Assembly: GCA_026392015.1 (NCBI GenBank)
Contig: JAPLCW010000010.1
Location: forward strand, 1 to 38,196
DNA: 38,196 bases
Source of the DNA: Candidatus Auribacterota bacterium
Lineage (GTDB): Bacteria > Auribacterota > Tritonobacteria > UBA1439
Direction: 5' to 3'
Shown here: positions 1-8,287 of the stretch, piece after piece
How the letters are laid out: the number at the start of each line of letters is the position of its first letter
Numbering within the stretch: the first letter of the stretch is position 1
The notes under the pieces: model-generated
Told to the model about the DNA's origin: nothing
What the model saw: only the letters and a program-made list of their open reading frames with translations
Databases searched by the model: none
Position numbers and translations under genes: made by a program

Positions 1-18
1 CCTGATCTATTCACCAAC
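1..18 (-). promoter_or_regulatory. Conserved kinase-leader motif at the left edge
   Basis: On the minus strand this reads GTTGGTGAATAGATCAGG. It matches the leader in front of the kinases starting at 3920 and 10570, where the ATG begins 22 bases after the shared GTTGGTGAATAGA core. Only five of those 22 bases lie inside the window. If the spacing holds, a homologous gene on the minus strand starts about 17 bases left of position 1. This is inferred and cannot be confirmed here. Confidence 0.45.
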
Positions 19-321
19 TCAAAACTGACATAACTGCCCAATAGCACAAAAGACTACACGCTTTTAACCACTGAAGACGCTGAGGTCACTGAACGGTTCA
101 CACAACTATCTCATTGATATCTTAATCGCCATTCAGGACGCAGATGAACGCAGAACACGCAGATACAAATACAGCTTGCGGTTAAAACTTCAAGGGTTCA
201 CGCTGCTTCTTTTGTTAATCTGCGTTCATCTGCGCAAATCTGCGTCCAAACATTCAGTATATTCATTGCCTCAGTGGTTACGTCCCTTTTAATACGGGCG
301 CCTCGTGAATAATCCAGGTTA
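1..321. repeat. Long intergenic direct repeat, copy 1
   Basis: This block aligns by eye almost end to end with 3938-4231. Shared stretches include CTATTCACCAAC, ACTGAACGGTTCA, AATCGCCATTCAGGACGCAG, AAAACTTCAAGGGTTCA, ATCTGCGCAAATCTGCGTCC and TTTTAATACGGG. Copy 2 is shorter by about 27 bases. The middle carries the 'CTGCGTTCATCTGCGCAAATCTGCG' type of word repetition that is common in intergenic DNA of environmental bacteria. No credible gene is seen here. The copy contains the same leader motif that precedes the two receiver-first kinases. Confidence 0.8.
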
Positions 322-356
322 GTGTGGTGTCTCAAAATTTCCTTCTACTATGCCGC

Positions 357-434
357 CATTGCGAGCAAAGCGAAGCAATCTAAACATTTATTGGAAGATC
401 AATAGATTGCTTCGTCGCTTCGCTCCTTGCAATG
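357..434. repeat. Palindromic CATTGCGAG element, copy 1
   Basis: An imperfect inverted repeat begins CATTGCGAGCAAAGCGAAGC and ends with its near reverse complement, finishing CCTTGCAATG. Related elements lie at 14280-14379 and 14490-14580. The form resembles widespread REP/MITE-like intergenic repeats, and no protein is encoded. It sits just downstream of the lipoprotein gene on the minus strand and could also act as a terminator-like hairpin. Confidence 0.7.
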
Positions 435-469
435 ACACGACTTTTTAAAGCTATTTACGGGACACGACA

Positions 470-820
470 CTAGAAGATCGTCCGGAATACGTTCGCGATA
501 AGCTGGAAAGGAAATGCCAGAACTTCTCCGATAAAATGGAACGTCATCGTCAGAATTCCCCCCTGCGATTCTGATCTGTATTCCGTCCTTGTCTCCCGCT
601 CTTCCACTGTAGTGCGCGCTTTCCCGGCCTTGACGCTCTCCCCTTCCGCGGCGGTTCCCCCTGATGTGCGGCTTGTAACAGACTCTTCCCTGATCACCTT
701 TCGACTACCGCCGCATCCGCTCATCCCAAAAAATCCCAGAACAACAGCTGCAATAAACAGGCACAAAAAACGCTGTTTCATAAAATCAGAGCTCGTTGTT
801 GTATAACGCATTACACCCAT
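470..820 (-). CDS. Small putative lipoprotein
   Basis: Predicted 116-residue envelope protein of unknown function. Start chosen at the ATG ending at 820, because AAAGGAGGG lies at ideal distance upstream. The later ATG at 781 would give a tidier signal peptide but lacks a comparable ribosome site. With the chosen start, about 13 polar residues precede a basic-then-hydrophobic stretch (residues 14-35) ending in a lipobox-like GMSGC with the putative lipidated Cys at 36. The mature part begins with Gly, Ser, Lys and Arg. It continues as a charged, Glu/Arg/Thr-rich, probably disordered segment (about 40-86) and ends in a hydrophobic, aromatic tail that could lie along or in a membrane. I do not recognise the family. 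The gene stands alone, between repeat DNA and a divergent azoreductase-like gene. Confidence 0.65.
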   Translation of the reverse strand: MGVMRYTTTSSDFMKQRFLCLFIAAVVLGFFGMSGCGGSRKVIREESVTSRTSGGTAAEGESVKAGKARTTVEERETRTEYRSESQGGILTMTFHFIGEVLAFPFQLIANVFRTIF

Positions 821-1326
821 GACGCCCTCCTTTCGGTTACAGTATCCCCAGATGACGAATATCATCAATGGGGCGATTCCTCTTTCTTCTGACTTTTTTC
901 CACCTGGGAGCCTGGCGGGATATCGGGCTCTTGCATGCCGCCAGCCGCGTGCGAGAGGGCCTTAAAGCCTCCCTGCAAAATCGGCTCTATTTCGTTTTAT
1001 GCGACTGCCTCAAGCTACCCCTCCCCCTTCACAGGGGGAGGGAATGATATCTATTTACCCACACAAATTGGAAGCGAACCACAAAATTTGGCTATCCTGT
1101 ATGGATGCCTAATGATTGCCTTTCCCCTCGGGGTGGAAAAAAGTCAGTAAAAAAGCGAATCTGCCACTACCCATAACGTATGTAATATACCATCCTACAT
1201 TCAGAAAATATATATAAGCGAGGCTTCTCACGCCAAATAATAGTAACAGTGGAGCGCCTCACACCCTATTAGGTATGTTGCGCTATTTTTAAAGCAGCAG
1301 AATGATTCGCCATCAGGAAAGGGGGG
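821..1326. other. Divergent intergenic region with a GC-rich hairpin
   Basis: This lies between the lipoprotein (minus) and the azoreductase-like gene (plus), so it must hold promoters for both. A hairpin made of CCCTCCCCC and GGGGGAGGG occurs at about 1018-1042. It belongs to the 'ccctcccccttcacagggggaggg' family seen repeatedly in the window. An AT-rich stretch at about 1170-1215 is the likeliest promoter area for the plus-strand gene, but I cannot assign -35/-10 boxes with confidence. No other gene is supported. Confidence 0.45.
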
Positions 1327-1959
1327 ATGAAGGTCATGGAGAAACTGCTTCATATTATCGCGACACCCCGGGAGGAGGAATCCAGGACATTGCGCGTCAC
1401 GGCTTCTTTTCTTGAACCGTTCCGCAGTAGCCACCCGGACTGGGTTATTGAAGAGCTCGACCTTTTCAAGGAGACACTGCCTTCCCTCACCATGAAGCGC
1501 GTCGACGGGAAATATGTGCTGCTTGGGGGAAAGGACCTGTACGGAGAGCTGAAGGAGGCATGGCAGGAGATTATCGCGCATATCGAGAGATTCATGTCCG
1601 CGGATGCCTATCTCATCAGCACGCCGATGTGGAATTTCAGCATCCCCTATCTCCTGAAACAATATATCGACATCATTGTGCAACCGAAATTTCTTTTCCG
1701 TTATACGGAGAAAGGGGTTGAGGGGCTTGCAAAAAACAGGAAAATGATCGTGATCACAAGCAGGGGCGGAGAGTATGCGACTCCGGAGACAAAGAATGCC
1801 GATCTCCAGGAGCCGTATCTCCGCCTCATATTCGGTTTTGTCGGGATCACCGATATCACTTTTATCATCGCACAGCCGATGGACATGGGGGCGGAGGTGC
1901 AGGAGGCAAAAATCCGCCAGGCGCAGGAAAAGGCAGAAAAGCTGGCGCGATCGTTTTAA
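1327..1959 (+). CDS. FMN-dependent NADH-azoreductase-like flavodoxin-fold protein
   Basis: A 210-residue protein of the AzoR / flavodoxin_2 family, usually a homodimeric cytosolic FMN quinone/azo reductase using NAD(P)H. Visible features are an N-terminal beta-strand and phosphate-loop region (residues 6-21), the FMN-binding loop PMWNFSIP (100-107) followed by the family-typical segment of Leu, Lys, Gln, Tyr, Ile and Asp, and the second FMN loop TSRGG (144-148). Length is normal for the family. The ATG at 1327 follows AGGAAAGGGGGG; an in-frame ATG nine bases later is possible. It appears monocistronic. A role in quinone or electrophile detoxification is an inference from the family, and the physiological substrate cannot be read from sequence. 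Confidence 0.85.
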   Translation: MKVMEKLLHIIATPREEESRTLRVTASFLEPFRSSHPDWVIEELDLFKETLPSLTMKRVDGKYVLLGGKDLYGELKEAWQEIIAHIERFMSADAYLISTPMWNFSIPYLLKQYIDIIVQPKFLFRYTEKGVEGLAKNRKMIVITSRGGEYATPETKNADLQEPYLRLIFGFVGITDITFIIAQPMDMGAEVQEAKIRQAQEKAEKLARSF

Positions 1960-2393
1960 CCGACAAAGGGGTTATAACCACTGAGGTCACTGAATTCACT
2001 GAGATATAATCGGTGTTTTGTCACGGCTTTAAGGTTTGAACCGCAGATTACACGGATTGGATAATGTGGTTCTCTGCTTCAAAGTTTGAACCGCGGATTG
2101 TGCGGATTAAGCGAACTAGATAATCTGGTTATCTTCCATTTTGTGTGGATAGAAACATTGTCCCCTCCCCCCTTGAGGGGGAGGGTCACGGGGGGTGCTT
2201 CTCAAAAAGTCGTGTTTTTCACCCCCTCCGCACCTCCCCCTTCACAGAGGGAGGGCTATGTGAGGTTCTTGGGTTCACAATAATCAGTCTTGAGCCCAAT
2301 AATGGTTTGAGGGGAAATACCCAACGCGGGAAGATGCTATCTTAGTAATCTGCGCTATCTGCGGTGTCTGCGTCCGGATTTCAAGTCCACTTG
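1960..2393. repeat. Intergenic repeat cluster between convergent genes
   Basis: There is no credible gene between the azoreductase-like gene and the kinase. The sequence holds two direct copies of 'tttgaaccgcrgatt..cggatt' (about 2034-2060 and 2084-2110). It also holds two GC-rich hairpins, CCCCTCCCCCCTTGAGGGGGAGGG at about 2161-2186 and the related cctcccccttcacagagggagg at about 2232-2254. A further tract at about 2346-2375 (atctgcgctatctgcggtgtctgcgt) is of the same word-repeat style as 1-321. Confidence 0.6.
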
Positions 2394-3920
2394 TTATTGC
2401 CTTGATCTTCTCTTCGGCAAACTCACCGTAACAGTCGTCCCTTTGCCGGGTTGGCTTTCGATGCGGATCGCGCCGCCGTGCAAATCAACTATCTCGCGAC
2501 ACACTGAAAGACCGAGGCCTGTTCCGTTTGTCTTGGTGGTAAAGAACGGGTCGAATACCTTGTCCAAATTATGCTTATCAATACCCGCGCCATTATCCTT
2601 GAATCCCACTTGAATAAAGCCAGTGTCGTCACGAGCCTCTATTTCTATCGCTCCCTTTCTATCCGGAACCGCGTCATACGCATTGTTTAATATATTCTGG
2701 AATACCTCTTTTATCTGACGGGGATCGGCATCCAGAAAATTATTTTCCAGAGATGCGAACTTCTTTTTAACCGATAATTTTTTCTTGGACAATTTCTGCG
2801 CTACTTCGATACATTCATCAATAATATCATCAAGACAAATAGTCTCATGTTCCGGCATTCTGATTCTGGCGTAGTATAAGAGATCACCTATAATCTGGTC
2901 GCTTTCGACTATTTTCTTATCTATATTCTGAAGATGCTTTTTTAGCACCGCCTCTTTCACTTTTAATTCAAGATTCGACACAGACAATCTCATTGCCGCG
3001 AGCGGATTCCGCAGCTCGTGGGCAACGGTCGCTGCCAGGGTTCCGATATCCGAAAGGCGCTTTGACCTCTCGAGTTTTACCTGGGCCTCTACCAATTCGT
3101 GCGCCTGTTCCTCTACCATCCTTGCCAGCGTCTCCCTATCCCTATGCAAAATCGCTTCGGACCTTTTCTGAAGCGAGATATCGCGCAGGATGCTCTGGAC
3201 AAACGTGTTTTCACCTATCTTTATGACGGACATGCTGGCCTCTACAGGTATAATCTTTTTATCCTTTGAGAGAAGTTCCATTTCCATGCGGATATTTTTT
3301 ACATTCTGGAGAGTTCCATAGCGCAGCACCACTTCTTCTCTTTTCTCCTCCGTCACAAGATCGCTCACACTCATGGAAAGGAGCTCACCCTTCGAATAAC
3401 CGAGCAGCGCTTCGACCATTTTGTTACAGTCCGCCAGCATCCCCGCCGTCAGACCCGAGACGATAATGGCGTCGTTGCTGCCCTCAAATAGATTTCTGAA
3501 TTTCTCTTCGCTCGCCGCCAATGCGGCTTTGATCAGCTTGCGCTCAATCGCATAGCGTATGCTGCGCACCAGGAGATCCGTATCCACCATTCCCTTTACC
3601 AGGTAGTTCTCCGCGCCCCTTTGCATCGCCTCAATGCCGATCTCCTCGTCGGAGAGGCCCGTCAGCACGATCACCGGGATATGCGGTTCCTGCTCCGAAA
3701 TCCTTTCCAGCCCGTTGAGACCATGGCTGTCCGGTAAATTTATATCCAATACTATTGCATCTACCCTGTCTTGTGACAGAAGATGCAGGGCGTGCTCAAG
3801 CCGATCGGCATGAACTATCCTGAAACAGTCACGGGCGGATTCTTTGAGCATTTCGGCTACCAGCCTCAGATCCGCCGGGTTATCCTCAACAACAAGGATG
3901 GTTATTTCTTTTTGCTTCAT
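2394..3920 (-). CDS. Receiver-first hybrid histidine kinase (REC-PAS-HisKA-HATPase)
   Basis: A 508-residue soluble sensor kinase with no membrane segment. The receiver domain (about 5-122) has the acidic pair E12/D13, phospho-acceptor D59 and K109. A PAS domain follows at about 138-252. A coiled segment (255-288) leads to the HisKA helix with H301 in the box VAHELRNP. The ATPase domain has the N-box (NILNNAYDAV), DNGAGI, FDPFFTTK and NGTGLGLS. All catalytic motifs are intact, so kinase activity is expected. Having the receiver at the N-terminus suggests the kinase is itself controlled by phosphorylation, but that is inference. It resembles the protein at 8288-10570 in order and in wording of the receiver and H-box. 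It is separated from the next response regulator (4477-4926) by repeat DNA. The ATG at 3920 is preceded by AAGGTACATA, a modest ribosome site. Confidence 0.9.
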   Translation of the reverse strand: MKQKEITILVVEDNPADLRLVAEMLKESARDCFRIVHADRLEHALHLLSQDRVDAIVLDINLPDSHGLNGLERISEQEPHIPVIVLTGLSDEEIGIEAMQRGAENYLVKGMVDTDLLVRSIRYAIERKLIKAALAASEEKFRNLFEGSNDAIIVSGLTAGMLADCNKMVEALLGYSKGELLSMSVSDLVTEEKREEVVLRYGTLQNVKNIRMEMELLSKDKKIIPVEASMSVIKIGENTFVQSILRDISLQKRSEAILHRDRETLARMVEEQAHELVEAQVKLERSKRLSDIGTLAATVAHELRNPLAAMRLSVSNLELKVKEAVLKKHLQNIDKKIVESDQIIGDLLYYARIRMPEHETICLDDIIDECIEVAQKLSKKKLSVKKKFASLENNFLDADPRQIKEVFQNILNNAYDAVPDRKGAIEIEARDDTGFIQVGFKDNGAGIDKHNLDKVFDPFFTTKTNGTGLGLSVCREIVDLHGGAIRIESQPGKGTTVTVSLPKRRSRQ

Positions 3921-3955
3921 TATGTACCTTATACTCGCCTGGTCTATTCACCAAC
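3921..3955 (-). promoter_or_regulatory. Conserved leader upstream of receiver-first kinase
   Basis: On the minus strand GTTGGTGAATAGACCAG is followed, 22 bases after GTTGGTGAATAGA, by the kinase ATG. The same 13-base core at the same distance precedes the second receiver-first kinase (10571-10605). The equal spacing argues for an element in the 5' untranslated region, or for shared descent of the start region. Confidence 0.55.
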
Positions 3956-4231
3956 GGATAAGTCTTATAGACCTCTCTTAACCATCAAAGACGCTGCGGC
4001 GGGTACTGAACGGTTCAAACAACTATCCCATCGGTATCATAATCGCCATTCAGGACGCAGATGAACGCAGAACACGCATATGCAAAGACAGTTTGAGGTG
4101 AAAACTTCAAGGGTTCAATCTGCTTCTTTTGTGAATCTGCGCTCATCTGCGCAAATCTGCGTCCAAACATTCAGTGCCCTCAGTGGTTATGCGCCTTTTA
4201 ATACGGGTGCCTCGTGAATATTTTCAGGTTA
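3938..4231. repeat. Long intergenic direct repeat, copy 2
   Basis: This is the partner of 1-321, same orientation, with many exact shared words including AATCGCCATTCAGGACGCAG and ATCTGCGCAAATCTGCGTCC. It ends in CCTCGTGAAT..TTCAGGTTA, as copy 1 does. It fills the space between the kinase at 2394-3920 and the response regulator at 4477-4926. Confidence 0.8.
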
Positions 4232-4476
4232 AATGCGTGCGGAATTCAATATCTGTTGGAGCGGCTTCCATCCGCGATAATCGGGGCAGGAGGCCCCTCC
4301 CACAACTGCGAAGCCTGATTAAAATCCAGGAGATTGCATAAAATTCTCTGTGTTCTCGGTGACCTCTGTGGCTACTTTAGTTTTGGTTGCGGCCAATAGC
4401 CGCGCGTTGAACCATTACAATCCGCCAAATCCGCTTAATCCGCGGTTTTTCTTTCTCCTCCCACGAATAGTTCAGG
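4232..4476. repeat. Intergenic repeats downstream of response regulator
   Basis: No gene seen. It holds a GC-rich hairpin-like repeat at about 4257-4305 (GGAGCGGCTTCCATCCGCGA followed by ATCGGGGCAGGAGGCCCC). Cousins occur near 13583-13625 and 13788-13832. A 'TCCGCCAAATCCGCTTAATCCGCGG' tract lies at about 4421-4445. The sequence just after the regulator stop codon (CCTGAACTATTCGTGGG, minus strand) resembles the end of the long direct repeats. Confidence 0.55.
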
Positions 4477-4926
4477 CTAGTTCTTGGGCGGCAGCTTCAC
4501 GATCGTGAGCCAGAAGTCCTGGATGCCCTTTGCCACCCTGATGAACTGCGTCAAATCGACCGGCTTTGTTATGTAGCAGTTCGCGTGAAGGCTGTACGAT
4601 CTCAATATGTCCTCTTCCGCCTTGGAGACCGTCAATACCACCACCGGTATAACCTTCAGCCTGGGGTCATTCTTAATCTCTTTGAGTACTTCTCTCCCGT
4701 CTTTCTTCGGCAGATTCAGATCCAGCAGGATAAGGTCCGGGCGCACCGCGTTCGCGTAGTTGCCTTCCCTGCGGAGAAACGCCATGGCTTCCACGCCATC
4801 GGTAACCACATATAAATTATTGTAGATCTTTTCCTCTTTAAGCGCCTCGGTGGTCAAGCGCACATCAGCCGGATTGTCCTCCACCAATAAGATCTCAATA
4901 GGACGGACATAATTCCCGTTGCTCAT
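4477..4926 (-). CDS. Single-domain response regulator, Rcp1-like
   Basis: A 149-residue stand-alone receiver of the cyanobacterial-phytochrome Rcp1 type, with no output domain. Acidic pair E16/D17, phospho-acceptor D69 in LLDLNLP, T99 and K121 (TKP) are all present. The C-terminal extension ending [10 protein letters not shown] is typical of this subfamily. It starts three bases after the stop codon of the membrane kinase (4930-7761). Its ribosome site GAGAGGAG lies inside the kinase's last codons, so the two are almost certainly co-transcribed and translationally coupled. The kinase is its likely phosphodonor. It closely resembles the regulator at 10807-11262. The output is unknown; such proteins act through protein contacts or phosphorelay. 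Confidence 0.92.
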   Translation of the reverse strand: MSNGNYVRPIEILLVEDNPADVRLTTEALKEEKIYNNLYVVTDGVEAMAFLRREGNYANAVRPDLILLDLNLPKKDGREVLKEIKNDPRLKVIPVVVLTVSKAEEDILRSYSLHANCYITKPVDLTQFIRVAKGIQDFWLTIVKLPPKN

Positions 4927-4929
4927 CTC

Positions 4930-7761
4930 TTACTCCTCTCTGCCTGCCAACAGGCTGGCCTTCTCTGGTACTGTAAAATAGAAGGTAGACCCCTTGCCCG
5001 GTTCAGATTCCACCCATATACGCCCTCCCCCGGTCTCAACAATCTTTTTGCATATTGCCAGTCCTATCCCTGTCCCGGGATATTGATCCTTCCCATGGAG
5101 GCGCTGAAAAATTATGAATATACGGTCTTTATACTGCGGCTCTATCCCAATCCCGTTGTCCTTTATCGAAAACAGCCATTCCCTGCCTTTTTTAACCGCG
5201 CCGATATGGATACGGGGCGGCTCCGCTCCGTGGAATTTCATCGCATTCCCTACAAGATTCTGAAAAAGCTGGAAGAAATTGCTCTCGTTCCCGGCCACGA
5301 TAGGCAGTGTATCATGTGTGATACGCGCGCTACTATTTTTAATTGAAGGATCCATATTCTTGATTATCCTGTCCACAATAAAATTGCAGTCGATCTCTTC
5401 CAAAACTTTACCGACCCGGCCCACACGAGAATATGCCAAGAGATCCTCTATCAATTTTTGCATCCGTTTTGCGGCATCGACAATAAAGCCTATAAAGTCG
5501 TCTGCGTCGCTGTCCAACTTACTTTTATAACGTCGTCCCAGGAGTTCCGAATAACTTGCCATAACCCGCAGTGGCTCCTGAAGGTCATGCGAGGCGACAT
5601 AGGCAAACTGCTCCAGATTCTCATTGGAACGCCTGAGCTCTTCCTGTGTTATATTGCGTTCGGTGATGTCCTGCCCCTGGGCTATGGTGGCGAGGATTGT
5701 CTTGCCGTCATTCGCGTAAACGTTGGCCGAGTTCCAGAGCGCTATCCGGACAGTCCCGTCCTTGCGGAGAATCGGGACCTCCACGACTTCCCAATGCTCC
5801 CCGGTCAAAGTAAGCTGGATCTTATTTAACGACTCTTTCTTGCTGTCTCTCGGAAACAGAATAGTCAAATCTTTCCCCAGCACCTCTTCCGCATGGTAGT
5901 TTGTAAGATGCTCAAAGGCGCGATTAAACCGCGTGATCTTGAATTTCGCGTCCCAGCAGATTATGGGGGCGTTGGCGTAGTTGAAAAGGCTCTCCAAGTA
6001 GTCGTGTGTCTGACGCAACGCCTCCTCCGCCTTCTTGCGTTCGGTGATGTCCTGCCCCTGGGCGATGATGGCAAGAATTGTCTTGCCGTCGTTCGCGTAG
6101 ACGTTAGCCGAGTTCCATAGCGCTATCCGGACAGTCCCGTCCTTGCGGAGGATCGGGATCTCCACGACTTCCCATCGCACGCCACTGAGGGTGCCCTGGA
6201 TCCTATTTAGCGACTCTTCCCTGCTGGCTTTTGGAAACAGCATGCTCAACTCTTTCCCTAACACCTCCTCCGTCTTGTAATCTGTAAGATGCTCAAAGGC
6301 GCGATTAAACCGCGTGATCTTGAATTTCGCGTCCCAGCAGATTATGGGGGCGTTGGCGTAGTTGAAGAGGCTCTCCAGATAGTCGTGTGTCTGACGCAAC
6401 TCCTCCTCGCTCCGCTTGCTCTGCAAAGCTCCGATGATCGCGGGAGCCAGAACCTCCAATGCTTCCTGGTCCTCCGGGCGATATCCTCCCTTCCGATTCC
6501 CCATCGCAATCATGCCGATGGTTCGGCCGGCATCAACGAGCGGCACGCCGAGAAATGCCGTCAGCGGCGGATGGCCTGCCGGCACTCCGATGCTGTCCGG
6601 CTGAGATGAAGGATCGTTTGTGAAGAATCCTTTCCCATCCTTGAGCACCCTGCCGTAGATGCCGTGAATTTCAAAGCCCCCCGGCACCGTCTTGTAACCC
6701 GTATGCCCTGTCGGAATCGCCATCCTGCAACTGGTCCAGCCGGGGTCACTGATCGCGATGTCATCCAATCGGCCTTTGGCATTGATTTCCCCAATGAAGC
6801 CGAATTTGCTCTGCGTCACGTCTTCGGCAACTATCAGGCAGACGCGTCCCAGCTCCTCCTCCGTCTTACAGGTCAGGGCTGCGTCTAGTACCCGATTGAT
6901 TCCCTGCAGAACTGTATTCTGTCGACGGGCTCTTTCTTCCGCCTTCTTGCGCTCGGCATTTTCCGCTTGAAGCTGACTGGTGCGCTCCTTGACCAACTCC
7001 TCCAGGTGATGGCGATACTTCTCCAGCTCCGCTTCAGCCTGTTTTTGAATAGTCACATCGCGCGCGGCGGCGAAGACTCCAAGAATATCTCCCTTATCAT
7101 CCTTGTAAACCGTGGCATTATACAGTACGTCGATCAGTTTGCCGTCTTTATGGCGTAAGGTTAACGGATAGTCCGAGACGAATCCTTTGTCAAAGACTTG
7201 CTGGTATCCTTTGCGCGCTTTTTCCTGCCCTGTGAAATAGTTTGAGAAGTCGGTTCCTATAAGTTCGTCTCTGGGTATACCTATGGCTTTTGTGGTGGCC
7301 TCGTTGACGTCGGTAATCTTCCCTTCCCGGCTTATGGTCACAAGGGGGTCGAGCGATGCTTCGATGAGGCTGCGGTTGTAGATATTGGCGCGGCGCATTA
7401 CCTCATTAAGCTTTTCCTTGCCTTTGCGATAACTTTCGGCCACCACACTCATCAAGGCTCCCATGCCCAAGAAAAATATTAGTCCTACGGCATCTGCAAC
7501 ATTCTCTACCCCAAAACCTTGCGGCGGCAAATACCAATAATCCACAATAAGTGCGGACGTCAGCGTAGCTACTATCCCTGGCCCTAATCCAAGCAGGACC
7601 GCCACAAACATAATAAAAGGATAAAAAGTTATATAGGTAGGGAAATTTGACCCGACGAAGTTGGTAAGTGCTATGCGAAGGAGAAATGCCGCACCTATTG
7701 CCGCTAGCGCAAGTGCATAGCGTGTGAAACTATTACTATAATCCGCAACCGCTTTTTTCAT
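4930..7761 (-). CDS. Membrane sensor histidine kinase (DUF4118-PAS-GAF-PAS-PAS-HisKA-HATPase)
   Basis: A 943-residue kinase. The N-terminus (about 14-107) has four hydrophobic segments of the KdpD-like DUF4118 type. Next come PAS at about 122-240, a coiled coil (240-285), a GAF domain (about 285-450), two nearly identical PAS domains (about 455-575 and 582-702) and a phytochrome-kinase type HisKA with H725 in YVASHDLQEP. The ATPase has N835 in NLVGNAMKF, DNGIGI (868-873) and GTGIGLAIC (896-904). All motifs needed for kinase activity are intact. GAF and PAS domains can bind small ligands or redox cofactors, but none is identifiable here. The partner response regulator follows after three bases. 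The start ATG has a weak GAGAAAG site. A short Cache-like remnant lies 35 bases upstream. Confidence 0.9.
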   Translation of the reverse strand: MKKAVADYSNSFTRYALALAAIGAAFLLRIALTNFVGSNFPTYITFYPFIMFVAVLLGLGPGIVATLTSALIVDYWYLPPQGFGVENVADAVGLIFFLGMGALMSVVAESYRKGKEKLNEVMRRANIYNRSLIEASLDPLVTISREGKITDVNEATTKAIGIPRDELIGTDFSNYFTGQEKARKGYQQVFDKGFVSDYPLTLRHKDGKLIDVLYNATVYKDDKGDILGVFAAARDVTIQKQAEAELEKYRHHLEELVKERTSQLQAENAERKKAEERARRQNTVLQGINRVLDAALTCKTEEELGRVCLIVAEDVTQSKFGFIGEINAKGRLDDIAISDPGWTSCRMAIPTGHTGYKTVPGGFEIHGIYGRVLKDGKGFFTNDPSSQPDSIGVPAGHPPLTAFLGVPLVDAGRTIGMIAMGNRKGGYRPEDQEALEVLAPAIIGALQSKRSEEELRQTHDYLESLFNYANAPIICWDAKFKITRFNRAFEHLTDYKTEEVLGKELSMLFPKASREESLNRIQGTLSGVRWEVVEIPILRKDGTVRIALWNSANVYANDGKTILAIIAQGQDITERKKAEEALRQTHDYLESLFNYANAPIICWDAKFKITRFNRAFEHLTNYHAEEVLGKDLTILFPRDSKKESLNKIQLTLTGEHWEVVEVPILRKDGTVRIALWNSANVYANDGKTILATIAQGQDITERNITQEELRRSNENLEQFAYVASHDLQEPLRVMASYSELLGRRYKSKLDSDADDFIGFIVDAAKRMQKLIEDLLAYSRVGRVGKVLEEIDCNFIVDRIIKNMDPSIKNSSARITHDTLPIVAGNESNFFQLFQNLVGNAMKFHGAEPPRIHIGAVKKGREWLFSIKDNGIGIEPQYKDRIFIIFQRLHGKDQYPGTGIGLAICKKIVETGGGRIWVESEPGKGSTFYFTVPEKASLLAGREE
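5656..6399 (-). repeat. Tandem duplicated PAS-coding segment
   Basis: Two adjacent 381-base units inside the membrane kinase encode residues 455-581 and 582-702. By hand count about 17 of roughly 120 aligned residues differ. The first ~39 residues and the last ~35 are essentially identical at protein level and very close in DNA. The differences fall in the middle (about residues 494-535 of copy 1). Confidence 0.9.
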
Positions 7762-7795
7762 ATAGGTTTCTTTCTCAGCTAATCGCCTCCAGATG

Positions 7796-7948
7796 CTATA
7801 TCATACCATTAACATCAACTTCAGCGGCAATGACCCCGATAAAATTACCACTCACATCAAAAGCCGGGCCCTTTATCAGCGTACACGGCTTGTCACTATA
7901 GGTTTTGTTGAGAAAATATCCAAAAGTATATTTTATTTTCACCCTCAT
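7796..7948 (-). pseudogene. C-terminal remnant of a Cache-like sensor domain
   Basis: A 50-codon reading frame too short for usual gene calls. It ends with DVSGNFIGVIAAEVDV followed by four more residues. This wording (ligand-strand, then D-x-x-G-x-F-x-G-V-x-A) is typical of the membrane-proximal half of periplasmic Cache/PDC sensor domains, whereas a whole domain needs over 100 residues. An AAAAGG stands before the ATG, so a short peptide could still be made. The best reading is the tail of a lost sensor gene, possibly the former neighbour or input domain of the kinase starting 35 bases downstream. No matching N-terminal half is recognisable upstream. Confidence 0.45.
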
Positions 7949-8083
7949 TGAATGCCTTTTGTTGCGGGGCTGGTAGAAAACCCGAGAATTATTTTGGGGG
8001 AAGGGAATGTGCTTTTATCACTCCCGCATCTAGGAAGGTGTGTAATAATCAGATCCCTGAGCTCGGTTACTTGCATATCTATT

Positions 8084-8139
8084 GTAGGGGCTTGATTTAT
8101 CAAGCCCTTTAGCGAGGGCCGGATGAATCCGACCCCTAG
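8084..8139. repeat. GTAGGGG..CCCCTA palindromic element, copy 1
   Basis: Outer ends GTAGGGG and CCCCTA enclose a second hairpin (GGCTTGATTTATCAAGCC). The same design occurs at 12481-12580 and inside 28971-29040. The rest of 7949-8287 holds no gene; a further GC-rich hairpin with CCTGCCTGCCGCCAGGCAGG occurs at about 8241-8262. Confidence 0.6.
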
Positions 8140-8287
8140 AGTAATGCGCAGAACTAGTTCTTTCACACCTTCTGACCGATTGCTCGTTCAACCCTCTTTA
8201 CGCGAATAAATTCTTTATCCACTCCCCCTGCGAAGGAGGAGCCTGCCTGCCGCCAGGCAGGGGAGAGGGGGGCAGCAGCCAAAAGTG

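Noticed and set aside
935-1150. 71-codon plus-strand frame
   Set aside because: It crosses a GC-rich repeat hairpin, lacks a ribosome site and has no protein-like features.
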